From the NCBI GenBank assembly GCA_029959085.1, contig JARWIR010000018.1:19343001-19407000 (forward strand): a DNA stretch of 64,000 nt, in the 5' to 3' direction. Shown here in pieces: positions 1 through 11,434 of the stretch. A program made the translations under genes and the position numbers. Within the stretch, counting starts at the first letter, position 1; the number at the start of each line of letters is the position of its first letter. The DNA comes from Nemophila menziesii. Its lineage: Eukaryota; Streptophyta; Magnoliopsida; Boraginales; Hydrophyllaceae. The notes under the pieces were generated by a model. That model was not told where the DNA came from. It ran no database searches and saw only the letters and a list, made by a program, of their open reading frames with translations.

Positions 1-3000
1 TCATTCTAATATATCCCGGGATTTATGTATACGCGTTTTTAGTCTTCTAAAGACATTCATGTAATTTTTCGTATCACATGATAAATATTGGTAAATTTAT
101 TTTACCATAAGACGCACATGGAGTACTATATTAAACTTTCAGGCAAATATTATCCACCAAAAAAAGTACTTCATATATTCACATTGACTGTGTGAGTATG
201 ATTATGCCTGACTGCGTCTTATTATATTTGCCCAATTAATTTATTTCTAGTCGACATTATAGAATGGACTTCGATTAAAGATCCTCGTTTTCGTGTAGTA
301 ACTTTTACATGATCATTTGCACATATTATTTGATCATGATCAAGTTGTTTTTCGATTCCATATATTTCTGTAGTAATATAATTGAATGAGATTCTTTTAT
401 CTCAATTTCTCAATTCTGAGAAAATATTCAGATACCTGGTACTCTTTTTAGAGTACTATTATTTAGTTATATTTTCTACATTATCTCATGATAATTTTAG
501 AAGTGCCAACTTGCTCATACTGCTCAATAATATGATATTTTGGAATCGACAGGTCGACCACGCTTTACGCGTTGCAATGTATTTTTTTTCAAAGGATATT
601 AATTTGAGCAGGATCATTTCAAGCTGAATACGTGACTTAGTCACTTATTAATGCATCTTATTTTTACAATGAGCTCATAACTTATTTTCGAGGATGAAGA
701 TGCATCTTATAAAAGATTTTTCAGCTCCCCTCTTATCATGAGAATCTTACTTTATGCATAGTATTTCAGTATACATATTTTTCATGTGGCAAACCCAAGA
801 TACATATCAATTATTGTAGATTGAAAATAGATTCTCATATTTGTTCGTGATCTCATCTTTGTGCATAATGGTGGAATATTTATATTTTATGTTGCACAAG
901 TAACAAAATATAGATGGATACTTTTGGTCTTTGACCAATGAGGGTATTCATGATTTTTAGTTGGACTTTTTTTCAATATGACCGTATATATGTATAAAGT
1001 TGTATGTCGATAAGTCATATTAGGCGAATTCACAACCAATTGTTTAGCAATTTTCTATTTCAAGAAAATATATATTCTGCTAGATTATATATATCTCCCC
1101 CTGAATTTGACTATATATTGACTTTAAATAGTACAAATAAATTGGAGATAGCCTGATAATATTTATTTTAAGATTTAAACAATATTGATAAATATTGTAT
1201 TAGTGGTTGTGGTTATAATCATGATAATAAATTTATATTGATAAACATGACGAAAAATCCTAACCTATCAAAAGATTAGGGTCATCAGACTTATATCACT
1301 TTATGTGATGGTTTTGACCGATTGGTCATGTTGATGAGTTTTTATTAAAGAATAATATCAACTTTTTTGTGCATCTCGAGCATATGAAACATCTCAATTC
1401 AAGATATTTTGTCATTCTATTTTTGAAATTTAATCGAGTTGGACTTGCTCATATATTATCCTTTGAGAAGATACGATAAAGATTTAATATCCTTCATAGA
1501 AGTATAAGTTTATCCTCTCGTAATTGATTTAATATTGGATTTATCCAATTGACATTCATCATAAAATAATTATGTCACATAATTTTGTCGAGTAAATTTT
1601 TTCACTTATGACATGATGATTTTTGTTTTGTTCAAATACAAAAATGACATGATGATCGATTGGTCTAAAACAACATATTCAAGTATCCTCTTTGCAAGAG
1701 GGTGGTGGTTCAAATACCACTTCTAACATTTAAGTATCTTTTTATTAAAATGTCATCCTATAAGGATTCATTTCAGAAGTTATCTTTCTTTTTGTTTCAT
1801 GATTCAATAATCATGTCAAATAATCTTTCGCAATTTCAAGTTCACGATTTTTTTATGATAACGTGTTCTTTTCAGGAACACGTAATTATTTCTCCAACCC
1901 AGTATGATTTTCAAAGTCAGTGACTAATATAATGTAAAATTGTTCATTATATCAAACGAATTTTTTTGATTCGTGATAACTATATAAATCATGGAATTAG
2001 GCTTTAAGCCTCGTTGGAGATAATATTGAAGAAATGTTATTTTTTTTTCTACGCAATCGTTCTTAGATGCGTTACTTTCTTCTAAAATGATTATTTTTCA
2101 CCATCATTTGTGAAATTCATATGGCTTTCAAGGTCATGTCAAACGAACATTGTAACATTTAATATTTCATAGAAATGATAATAGAATTTTTTTTTTTTCT
2201 CATTTCATCAAGATGTATTTGAGAATTTAAGAGAATTCATCTCAATACTTATTTGCATGTTTCAATAAATCATTTTTTCATAAAATATTGAGACTTTAAG
2301 TCTATAATTAACGAGATTATGATAAATAAAATTCATAATCTTTCATAGATGCTTTTGCAATTTCAATCCACAATTTATTTATTTTTTATTGTGGTGTACT
2401 TGGATTACATGTCAAATTTTATTCATATAAGCCTTATTTTCTCACTTGATTTCAAATTCAAGATATATGACGAAAATAATGCTCAATATATGAACAGAAA
2501 TTTATTTCGATAGACTCATTTTCATGAATTATACTTTTGTAACAACTAGGCTTTGAATAATTTCACCATGAATTATTATCAAGTTGGACATTTCATAATG
2601 GTTTCATCAATTGTTTCTCATCAATATTCAACTTTTTTCTTGATAAGTTCATTGAAATATTTTTTTCTTTTCATAAACAAGACGAGTTTCACATTGCTTT
2701 TAAGCAATAATAATTTATAAATTGAAACAAACATTCAGTTGCTTATTCTCGTCATTTTTTTTTAATGATTGTAATTCTTTTCTTGAAGCAAACTTGTACA
2801 ATTTCAAGTTGAATCTTCTCTTTCAAAATCATATATTTGAAGAGGTATATGAATTTCGATTAATCTTTACTCTCTATTAGAATATATTTTCAAATAGAGA
2901 TGAAGTAATCAATTATATTATAATATAACATAAAGAATTAAAAAAATATATATCTTACCTCAAGATTACTTACCTCTATATAATAAAAAAAAATATGAAG

Positions 3001-3045
3001 AGTCTCAATCATATTAGCTCGGTTGGTAAAGTCGTGCTGATAACG
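1..3045 (-). mobile_element. decayed Ty1/copia-like internal region, cut by window start
   Basis: This AT-rich stretch lies directly inside a minus-strand LTR (3046-3292). Its last bases next to the LTR (3031-3045) read on the minus strand as CGTTATCAGCACGAC, a primer-site-like sequence. About 390 bases (2660-3045) reappear at 19891-20280 beside a second related LTR, which shows that this is repeat DNA. I looked for gag or pol motifs on both strands and found none I would defend; the few short open frames look random. The copia assignment rests on the small LTR with TG..CA ends and on the adjacent primer-like site, so it is inference. Confidence 0.4.
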
Positions 3046-3292
3046 TGTTGAAACAATATGTAAAAGAAACTAGTTGATGAGAGGATATATGGAGATAAGA
3101 AGAGTATATTATTATACATGGATTTTCATCTTATTTTGAGGGAATGGACAAGCCTTTATATAGAGACTTATGAGACTATCCAACTACCCTACTAATTACA
3201 TAATAAGTAGGATGTTACAAGGGATAAATGTGAAGGTTACAAAGGCTATCCACTACTTTAGAATAATACCCACATTATAATATTTCTTAACA
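3046..3292 (-). mobile_element. copia-type LTR (247 bp)
   Basis: Read on the minus strand it starts TGTTAAGAAATATTA and ends TTTCAACA, followed at once by the primer-like TTATCAGCACGA. A good TATA box (CTATATAAAGG) lies on the minus strand at about 3155-3165. A relative with the same ends and the same inner flank is at 20281-20513. No partner LTR is in the window and I could not define a target duplication. Confidence 0.65.
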
Positions 3293-3408
3293 GTTATTTT
3301 TATATATAAATATAAAAGGATAATCATATCATATTATATAATTATTTTCAATCTCACTCTATTAAATTAGTTACCAAACACGACTTTGAAATCAATAATT
3401 TCATTCAC

Positions 3409-3600
3409 AGTAACCATATGTAACCCAAAATTATACCACCAAGTATACCACCCATGATGTGGTGTGATTTGATTGGAAGTAAATCGTTAATTTATTTACT
3501 TTCTCGATTTGATTAACGATTGACTTTCAATCAAATCACGCCACGTCATGGGTGGTATACTGGGTGGTATGAATTTTGGGTGGTATATATCATTACTCTT
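3409..3600. mobile_element. foldback MITE with about 75-bp terminal inverted repeats
   Basis: The left arm from about 3423 (ACCCAAAATTATACCACC) is matched in reverse complement by the right arm ending at about 3581-3600. The match continues through ACCACCCATGA, TGATTTGATTG and ATCGTTAAT, leaving only a short centre. The ends resemble the element at 62481-62650 (ends near AGTAATGATATATACC). It has no coding capacity. The superfamily is uncertain; Mutator-like is plausible because a neighbouring relative (62294-62474) has 9-bp flanking repeats. Confidence 0.65.
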
Positions 3601-3750
3601 ACTTACATTCACGTCTCATCCATATAGCATACCAAGTACGGTATATTAATTACAAAATTCGTTATATTCCATTTCCATTATGTTCATGAAGTCGTGGTAT
3701 TTTTTCCTAAATCCACTATAGCATATCACTACATAATTATTTTGTTCCTA

Positions 3751-4168
3751 TAATAGATTAGACATACAATATAATAGAATCAATGATCATTTTTTTGTCA
3801 AAATTTTTTTCCAAAGACATATTTATAGACCTACAATATAAGTAAATATTTTAATACATCAGAAATCCATTTTGACTCTAGGAAGATTCGATCTCAATGT
3901 ATTTTGGCTAAAATAGAAGATTTTGAAGTTGGTAAAGACTGAACATTGGCTTCCACCAACAATATAATAGATTAGACATACAATATAATAGAATCAATGA
4001 TCATTTTTTTGTCAATTTCTTTTTCCAAAGACATATTTATAGACCTACAATATAAGTAAATATTTTAATACATCTCAAAGCCATTTTAACTCCAGGAAGA
4101 TTCGATCTTTTGGCTACAAAAGAAGATTTTAAAGTTGGTAAAGACCGGACATTGGCTTCCGCCAACAA
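3751..4168. repeat. 214-bp tandem duplication
   Basis: Two head-to-tail copies, 3751-3964 and 3965-4168, start TAATAGATTAGACATACAAT and end near CCAACAAT. They differ by a few substitutions and small indels. The unit holds a GATTCGATCT motif on one strand that resembles an RNA polymerase III B box, so the duplicated unit may be derived from a tRNA-like SINE. Confidence 0.85.
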
Positions 4169-4240
4169 TGAACATAAGGATCGCATCCCATGCATAGTAC
4201 TCTAACCAATAAAGCAACTATAGATCTTTAAAATAAAGTT

Positions 4241-4313
4241 TTCCGTTGCCGGGACTTGAACCCGGGTCTCTCGGGTGAGAGCCGAGTATCCTAACCACCT
4301 AGACTACAACGGA
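4241..4313 (-). tRNA. tRNA-Glu (anticodon CTC)
   Basis: The minus strand gives a complete 73-base cloverleaf. The acceptor arms TCCGTTG and CAACGGA pair fully, followed by discriminator A. The D arm contains AGTCTAGGTGGTTAGGAT, the anticodon stem CTCGG/CCGAG encloses loop CTCTCAC (anticodon CTC, reading GAG), and the T arm CCGGG/CCCGG encloses TTCAAGT. It is intronless and lacks an encoded CCA, as expected for a nuclear plant gene. The internal A and B boxes are intact, so it is probably functional. A T run lies within about 40 bases downstream on the minus strand. Confidence 0.96.
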
Positions 4314-4439
4314 GGATATAAATAATATTAATGTACCAATAAAAATGTTCTTGTAAAATTCTAAGTAAACATTAAGAAAATACATAATTATCTTTTTATC
4401 TAAAAGAAGCCTTGAAAAAAATTATTTTTATACGATTTT

Positions 4440-4555
4440 TTTAATACGTTGGAGAGTCATTTTGACTCGGTATCACTTTGATTCGGGTAAGATTCAATCT
4501 CATGATCTTTTAATCACCGTAGAGTACTCTAACCATTAGAGTAACTATCGTTCTT
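4440..4555 (-). mobile_element. tRNA-derived SINE-like head
   Basis: On the minus strand, TTACTCTAATGGTTAGAGTA resembles a polymerase III A box. It is followed about 35 bases later by GAGATTGAATCTTAC, a degenerate B box. A similar A-box-like segment (TATTGGTTAGAGTACTA) lies at 4185-4222, just beside the true tRNA gene. I see no clear 3' tail, so this is a candidate only. Confidence 0.35.
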
Positions 4556-6049
4556 TATTGTTGATGAGATTTGAACTACATAAATCAAAAAATGATTTTG
4601 ATTAAGTGTTTGATGAGAGCCGAACAAGTAATCTAGTAATAAAAAACCTAGCATATTTCCACTACACCAAATTCACTAGTTCTAAAATTTGTTCATGCAA
4701 ATTATATATTACTATAAACATAAAATTTGAGGTCCTCTTAAAATTGGGGCTTAAAATGGATACCTTGGTGGATCTGGGCTCGGGCATGCTTGAATAAGAT
4801 CCTAGAATAGTCTTAGACGGTGTAAGTTCAACAAGCATCTTTAAAATAAATAATAGATATAGAGATTTTTATCAAACGGGTTTTGGTGACACCCTTATAG
4901 ACCTAAGTATCCTTACCCAATCCACTCTTCTAACTAAAAGGCAAAATAATATTTAACACTGGATGCCAAATTTTCATAAATTCCCACTAGCCAATATAAT
5001 TTATTTTGTTTTTTAACTACTATATAGTAAATTATACACAATAAATTAAAAACACTAAAAAAATATCTCTCATTTCTCTCCTCTCTCCACCCTAAACCTA
5101 AAAACAGTAGACTTTATTCTTCTTTCTCTTCAAAGATCCAAAACAACTTGTAGCAGTGAAGCTTCGCACTCAACAAAATATTTACGAGTGAAACTTGTAG
5201 ATAAGCTCTCCATATCAACTCTTCTGAAATATATCAACAAGACTCTTATGTTTGTTACCTAATCCAAATATGAGCAATCCAATGAGACCATCACCTCCCC
5301 AATTCACTAACCCTTGAACTTTATCAGATTCATTATCATTCTCCTGTTTTTGGGATTAAAACTAGGTGGCATAGGAAAAAGTGACCTTCCACCACTTCAC
5401 TGCTTCTTCTCCACAGTGGAAGCTCCATTTGTCCGTGAAAAGAAGAAGTCAATGATGGTTCGTAGTAGTGAGCTCCGTTTTTTAAGCTAGGTGAAAAAGC
5501 AGCTAAGACGTGAAGCTCCAATGAGGAAATCTGTTTGCAGCAAGAAGAAGATCTAGCGAGGACTTTCGTCCACGGAAAATCATCGAAAAGATCTGGCAAA
5601 GAAGAAGCAGCTCCTTCAGGCAAAGAACACATCAGCTAGTTCCGACAAGCTTTGTTATAGTAGATCTATTTTGGCGAGCTCTGGTGGTTGCGTAGTGAAG
5701 TTTTTATCCTTCAAGGTCTTCTCTGCTCGTGTGTGAAGCTTCCTCGGTGAAGTTTTCTTCTTTAATTATTTTCATTAGTTTTTCTTTTTTGTTTTTAGAG
5801 TAATCTTGTGGAGTAATGGAGCTTTTTTTTCATATTCATTTTTATTTTCTTTTTATATTTTTATGGACGAGAGGAGTGTGTTTGTTTTATTTTCTTTTTC
5901 TTGATCAAATATTGGCCCAACTTGTTTTAGGATTTCAGCATTTATTATATGTTGTAATATTTTTATTATAAAAATATTAATAGTGATATTTGTTTCCTTT
6001 ATTTCTTTGTTTAATTTTAATTTTAATCTACTCATCAGTTTTCCATTGA
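4556..6049. other. no gene recognised
   Basis: AT-rich intergenic DNA. Short open frames (for example a 98-codon minus-strand frame at 5336-5632) show no family motifs. The 5100-5760 part is richer in GAAGCT-type words and CT tracts, resembling a transcript leader, but I cannot connect it to a coding region. Confidence 0.5.
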
Positions 6050-6370
6050 GTATTCAGTGTTTCCGTACCATACTCAGGGAATCAACTAATCATACTTAGT
6101 TTTTCCCTGATACTTAATGAAATACCCATATACTTAGTGATATTTTTCCTAACACCAGTGAAATTCCCAGATACTCGGTGAATTATTTTCTGATACTCAG
6201 TAAATTTTTCCCTAATACTCAGTAATATCTTTGAGTACTCAATAAATTTACGAGCACTTAGTAAAATTTCAATACTTAGTAAAAATTCTGATCACTAAGT
6301 AAAATTTTCGAGCACTCAGTGAAATTTCTGAGCGCTCAGATAAATATCTGAGCACTCAGTAGAATATCCA
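6050..6370. repeat. degenerate short tandem array around ACTCAGT/ACTTAGT
   Basis: About a dozen imperfect copies of a 20-30-bp unit built on GAGCACTCAGTGAAATTTC. The clearest are at 6300-6365, and decay increases to the left. No open frame runs through it. Confidence 0.7.
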
Positions 6371-6789
6371 ACGATACTGGCGGTGGTCGGTGATGGAAAG
6401 CATCGATACTTAGCGAGTTGATACTCATGACTCACTATTTTGGTGATACATGCTTAATGCTACCTGTTTTTTGTCTTTCTTTGTTTCTTGTTTTATTTGA
6501 GGGTATTTTAGTATTTTGTCACCCATAAATTGGGTGGTGGCCTCCTTGGAGAGACCTAGGCACATGTTTCCTATAGGCCACTAAGTTTGTCTTTAAGACC
6601 CCATAGGTCAATCATATATAAATATAAGATACATTAAGGCTAGAGTTTCATTTAAGTGCATTTATTCTGAATCTATAAACTTTTTAAATATATACTTTCT
6701 TCAATATTTTTGCCACCGATTATGCATGATCATGGGGTAACACTCTCAGGACTACATCTGATATGTGTCTCTTAATAAATATGGTAGAA
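6371..6789. other. no gene recognised
   Basis: Ordinary AT-rich sequence between the short tandem array and the LINE relic. GGGGTAAC occurs at both edges of the following relic (near 6735 and 7308), which could be a remnant of target duplication but is too short to rely on. Confidence 0.4.
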
Positions 6790-7286
6790 TGAAGTATCCG
6801 GAGCTAGGTTGGAAACTAAACGTTGATGGGGTGTAACTGCAAGCAAAAATATTGGTAAAGCGTGAAGTTTGATTCTAGATATCTCAGCGACATCAGATTT
6901 GAGGATTTGTGAGATACACATGGACCTCATTACTGAAAATAGATGAATTGATAGCTTTTACATAAGTATATAAAACTAGTGGAACGTTTGGGGATGAGAA
7001 GTTACGAGTAGAGATTATTCAAGTAGTTTAATGAAGTATTCTTTATATCTAGTGGGTATAAGGGAACATGAGAAAGATGGATAACCAAGAACGGGTAATT
7101 TTATGCAAGAACCCAGCATTTTAGGTAGTCAAAATTTACTATGAGGCTACTTATTGTGAGAATTGGATGGAAAAACTTAGAGATGCTCCACAAGACTTAC
7201 GTCTGACTTATATTGATCCATTGGAAGGCCTTTTGAGACTCTTGACTTGTGATAGTCGCATTTGGGAAACATCGAGAGTCAAATAA
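6790..7286 (+). pseudogene. LINE RNase H domain relic
   Basis: Broken reading frames show the order typical of the RNase H domain at the C-terminus of plant L1-type LINE ORF2. First comes GWKLNVDGV near 6806-6835, the first catalytic Asp context. A segment EKLRVEI follows near 6995-7015. The last part reads YEATYCENWMEKL, APQDLRLTYIDP and LLRLL near 7138-7286, which matches the usual tail of this domain. Stops and frameshifts interrupt it throughout, so it is dead. No RT is attached upstream, so it is probably a 5'-truncated insertion. Confidence 0.7.
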
Positions 7287-7943
7287 GGCCCCCAATTTGG
7301 GGGAGTATGGGGTAACTTTTATCAAGACCTAAGGCTCTTAGTGATGTAAATTTTTAATTTATTGCCCAAATATACAAGTGACTAAACTTTATAATTTCAT
7401 TCCAAACACCCAGCCCAATAGAACCCAGCCCAATAGATTTAGCTACTATCTCAACCCTAATCACATTATAAATGCTATCCAGCTGGTATCTACCCAACTT
7501 GGTAATAATAATACCACCTCGTAATTGCGCAAACCGCACACAGTATTACATCAATACCTTATGTCACATTAACTCATTTACTTTCGTTGTCATTTGCATT
7601 CAGAAAACACAAAGGTCTCTCTATACTCATCTCAATCTCCATTATTAAATCATCTTCTAATAAAATTCACCACGATGTATACATCGATTTCCTCCTCTCC
7701 ATACATGATAGATATACGCCGTTTGTTGTAATAACACCATAAAGTATCCCTTTTCCATATTTTTAATTAACCATTCCATGGTTGCACATCCCAAATCACC
7801 AAAAAAAAAGTATCTTCATATCATTTTCGCATACCTCTCTAGATCTTTTAAAGATTTGCATTCAAAAAATAAGGGATCTTTATCTTTTGTGGATAATCGA
7901 ATCAGTTCACATAGCGAATTAATCTACATACCCTATATGAAGA
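7287..7943. other. no gene recognised; short unassigned ORF runs into the minisatellite
   Basis: Contains an 84-codon open frame (7778-8032, plus strand) that I cannot assign. Its second half is made of the minisatellite that follows, so it may be a chance frame. Otherwise AT-rich with no motif. Confidence 0.35.
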
Positions 7944-8285
7944 ATCGATGTTTTGTTGATCCAGATGAAGAAATCAAAATAAGAATATGTACTTCGGTAA
8001 GATCTTTTAACAAAGAATCGGTGTTTTGTTGATCTATATATTTCGATTAGATCTTTTAACAAAGAATCGGTGTCTTGTTGATCCAGATGAAGAAATCAAA
8101 ATAAGAATATGTACTTCGGTAAGATCTTTTAACAAAGAATCGGTGTTTTGTTGATCTATATATTTCGGTAAGATCTTTTAACATCAAATCGGTGTTTTGT
8201 TGATCTATATATTTCGGTAAGATCTTTTAACAAAGAATCGGTGTTTTGTTGATCTATATATTTCAGTAAGATCTTTTAACATCAT
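7944..8285 (+). repeat. composite minisatellite, unit order 73-49-73-49-49-49 bp
   Basis: Six units begin ATCGGTGTTTTGTTGATC and end AGATCTTTTAACAAAGA. Units start at 7944, 8017, 8066, 8139, 8188 and 8237. The 73-bp form carries an extra stretch (AGATGAAGAAATCAAAAT...) where the 49-bp form has TATATATTT. Copies are nearly identical, implying recent expansion. Confidence 0.92.
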
Positions 8286-9094
8286 ATTTAAAATAGGTTT
8301 ATTTTATTCATCGCAATCTATATAGCTCATATATCTTTGAAATTGAAAAATTATCTTTTTTAGATCCTTTACAAATGATGAACATAATTTGAAGAATTAG
8401 GTGAAAATCTTTTAAATGCATTTATAATCTTGAAAACCCACTTTATTTGCTAGCACAGACATGTCTACTTGCTTGGAGGCGTTGTTTGTTCATTGCTTCG
8501 CCCAAGTTGAGTAATTTGCCTTTAGATTTTTTTTTTTTTTTTTCCAATTTGCTTTTAGATCTTTCATCTATTTTCATTAGAGACTGCTTAACCGATATAT
8601 AGGTTGAACTCTTGTTGGGTTATTTACTTTTAAGAATAATTATTTACTCATCCTTATCAATTTAATAATTTATTTTTACCGAAGAATACTATATATATCG
8701 AATAAAAAAAAATCCTTTTACCCCCAAAACCCCCATAGAGCTAGCAAGCAGAGACAATAGTTTTTTTTTTCTTTTTTTGGTTCAAATAGCAGGGACAATA
8801 GTTAGTTGATCTCAAAGGACAGGTCTCCTAGGTCAATTTTTTCTTGTTGTTCGAAAGCCTCCTAGATCAACTATATCTATGCTAGAACTTCAGATAAAAA
8901 GCAATAAAGATTGAGTAAATGAAATGAGATTCGTTTCTCTAATGGCACATTCAAAACTGTTTCCCTGTACCATTTCCTTCCAAACACCATAATTTAAGTT
9001 AAGTTACATAACCACTACCATCGAATTAAAAAAAAAAAAAAAAAAACTATTGAGTCTCTCAGAAATTCATAACTTTCTACTCTCATCGACTCAA
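8286..9094. other. 3' flank of the NINJA-family gene; no further gene
   Basis: Contains poly(T) and poly(A) tracts (8529-8542, 8762-8778, 9029-9046). From about 8890 to 9094 the sequence is repeated, inverted, at 12382-12640, so the duplication of this gene's last exon included its 3' untranslated region. No convincing ORF. Confidence 0.6.
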
Positions 9095-10991
9095 TCATCT
9101 AAAGGCTGGAGCATTAGTATTGATTACTATCTGCTTATGGGGGTGAGTTATATCACTCCCTCCAGCATGTCTAACAAAGTCTGCCGGTGATAAAAAATCA
9201 CCATGGCAGACACACATGATCTTCACTTCTTCGCCCTTTCCATATTTATATAATATCCCATCTACTCTTCGCCCATTCGGGCCATCGCCTCTAGTAAAAA
9301 CACAAGGCATATCTTCCATAGAACTTTTTCCTATTTCCTTGCCTTGTGTTTGAACCTTCACTGGTGCTTCATTCTTAGTTGTCTCCTTTGATCCAGATGA
9401 CCCGACATGTTGTAGTGAGAGTATACTTGCTGGGCTTAAACTTCCTCCACTTCCTCCACTTCCTGATACATAAAAAAATAAATTAAATATTAATTTTAAA
9501 GTTTAACATTAGATAATTAATATAAATTGAAGGTAAGTAAGTAATAGTACCTTGAGTAGGCCTGTTCTCGAGAGAGATAGATGATGAAGTTCCTCCTTGT
9601 GATTCGATAGATCTTTGTGAACCAACAATACAAGTACTAGCTTTGCCTTTTGAAAGACTTAATTGCCTTGAAGCATTAACAGGAGTTGAAATTGATGCAG
9701 CAAATCTTCTTGCTGCTATTAACTCTAATCTCTCTTTCCAATTCATTTCACTTTCCTTCTTTTCTTCCACAATACCACCACCACTTCCACCACCACCACG
9801 GCCACCACCACTGCCACCACCACTGACACCAATAGTGACACCGCCACTGACACCACCTCTGCCACCACCACCACCACCACTGACACCGCCACTTCCACCA
9901 ATGTCACCACCACTGAAACCACCTCTGCCACCACCACTGACAGCGCCACTTCCACCAATGCCACCACCTCTGCCACCACCACCATATCCACCCCCACTAA
10001 CAGCGCCACTTCCACCAATGCCACCACCTCTGCCACCACCACCATTTCCAGCGCCACTTCCCACCCCACTGAAACCACCACTGAAACCTCCACCTCTGCC
10101 ACCACCACTGACACCTCCACCTCTGCCACCACCACCATATCCACCGCCACTAACACCACCACTGACACCGCCACTTCCACCAATGACACCACCACCATTT
10201 CCTCCACCTCTGCCACCACCACCATATCCACCGCCACTAACACCACCACTGACACCGCCACTTCCACCACTGACACCGCCACTTCCACCACTGACACCAC
10301 CACCATATCCACCACCACTTCCGCCACCACTTCCGCCACCACTGACACCGCCACTTCCACCAACGCCACCGCCACTTCCACCAACCCCACTGCCACCACC
10401 TCCATTTCCACCACCACAGACACCACCACTGCCACCACCTCCATATCCACCACCACTTCCGCCACCACTGACACCGCCACTTCCACCAATGCCACCGCCA
10501 CTTCCACCAACCCCACTGCCACCACCTTTCTCCGCCTTTAACATCCGTTTCTCAGACCGTCGTCTCTTAGCTTCCAATCTTCTCAAAGTCTGCCATTCCT
10601 TTCTCTTCCTCAACTCCTCCTCATTCACGACAGGTAAAGAAGCTGTTCTCGCCAAAGCAGGATTAACATTAACAGGAGGTGCCACGTCATCTTCATCTCT
10701 TACAATCGGTAAAGAAGCAGCTACAGAAGAAGACCTAGACAACATAGAATTTCTATCCACTACACCAAATCTGCCTCCTAAAGATAACTCGAGACTCAAC
10801 TCCAACTCAGCATCTTCTTCTACTTCAATTACCTCTTTTTTCACATCCTTTACCTCACTTTCATTCGAACTACTACCTTTGAATCTCTGCAAGAAATCTC
10901 TAGAACATCTATTTGCATCCAAAGAAAGATTTTTCATACTAGCCATACCACTGATCTTCTTCATCTTGTTATTCTCACTATTATCACCCAT
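9095..10991 (-). CDS. NINJA-family (AFP-like) transcriptional repressor with giant Gly-rich insert
   Basis: Two coding exons: 10991-9551 and 9462-9095, giving 602 residues. The intron has donor AAG|GTACTA and acceptor ATGTATCAG. Visible parts: an N-terminal RDFLQRF segment (31-37); an EAR-type repression motif LELSLELSLGGRFG (63-76); a basic stretch (129-149, KRKEW...AKRRRSEKR) that probably acts as nuclear localisation signal; a Gly-rich block (156-406); and the family's C-terminal domain from MEDMPCVF (529) through GPNGRRVDGILYKYGKGEEV, IMCVCHG and FVRHAGG to the end. Family proteins are nuclear adaptors that recruit TOPLESS-type corepressors, in abscisic acid (ABI5-binding) or jasmonate signalling. 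The start was chosen at MGDN because a good splice acceptor (TTGTAG) lies 4 bases upstream of it. Known members are usually well under 500 residues; the Gly-rich block accounts for the excess. It is intact and probably functional. Confidence 0.9.
9774..10526 (-). repeat. in-frame Gly-rich coding minisatellite within the NINJA-family gene
   Basis: On the minus strand the block is built from GGTGGTGGC-like triplets with interspersed GTC, AGT and TAT codons, encoding GGSGGG, GVSGGG and GGYGGGG words for about 250 residues. Larger units, such as SGGVSGGGSGG and YGGGGRGGG, recur with slight changes, showing layered slippage. All repeats keep the frame, so length change is tolerated by the protein. 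The opposite strand reads as a long Pro-rich frame, which is a shadow. Confidence 0.93.
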
Positions 10992-10995
10992 CAAA

Positions 10996-11285
10996 CTACA
11001 ACACAAAACAAAAAGCAATGGTATTTGTATTACAATAATTAAAAAATAAGCTCTAAACTTATATGCATGTTTATTAAATCCATGATCCAGATTAAACATA
11101 CCCGAATTGCAAAATTTAATCTTTTAACTGCATAATAACTTCGAATCTACACAAGATTGAGTTTTTTCTACACAATTCACCACCAAAAACAATTAATTTA
11201 GTTACAAATTAATTAACAAACTTACCAAAAAGTCAAAAAATGCAAATCAATTAACGAAGGTGTAGCTCAGATGTAAACGAGTTAC
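10996..11285 (-). other. probable intron in the 5' untranslated region of the NINJA-family gene
   Basis: On the minus strand TAGAG|GTAACTCG is a plausible donor (GT at 11285-11284), and TTTTGTGTTGTAG|TTTG is a strong pyrimidine-rich acceptor right before the start codon. Splicing leaves only TTTG between acceptor and ATG. RNA evidence would be needed to confirm it. Confidence 0.55.
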
Positions 11286-11424
11286 CTCTACAAACTTTAC
11301 GGTTCATAATTCACTAAAAGCAAGTTGTGATCAGGATCTCTGGTTAACTTGAGCATAGATTAGTCATATTAGACTCAAAATTGAAAATTATGAGAGTTGT
11401 TAATGTTTTAGCAAGAAGGGTAGG

Positions 11425-11434
11425 CTTATATAAG
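11425..11434 (-). promoter_or_regulatory. TATA box of the NINJA-family gene
   Basis: CTTATATAAG lies about 140 bases upstream of the proposed leader intron. The sequence further upstream (11435-11600) is a long pyrimidine-rich tract on the gene strand, common in plant core promoters. ACGTG cores at about 11613 and 11830 could be abscisic-acid response elements, consistent with the family, but this is inference. Confidence 0.55.

Noticed and set aside
1..3045. Hidden gag-pol or pararetrovirus coding in the first 3 kb
   Set aside because: No conserved protease, RT or integrase motif could be read on either strand; only the LTR-proximal repeat is supported.
5336..5632. 98-codon minus-strand ORF
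   Set aside because: No motif, no plausible promoter, and composition follows GAAGCT-rich non-coding sequence.
9743..10525. 260-codon Val-rich ORF on the minus strand
   Set aside because: A shifted frame of the same GGN repeat; composition artefact.
9643..11049. 468-codon Pro-rich ORF on the plus strand
   Set aside because: It is the antisense of the Gly-rich coding minisatellite of the NINJA-family gene; no independent domain or promoter.
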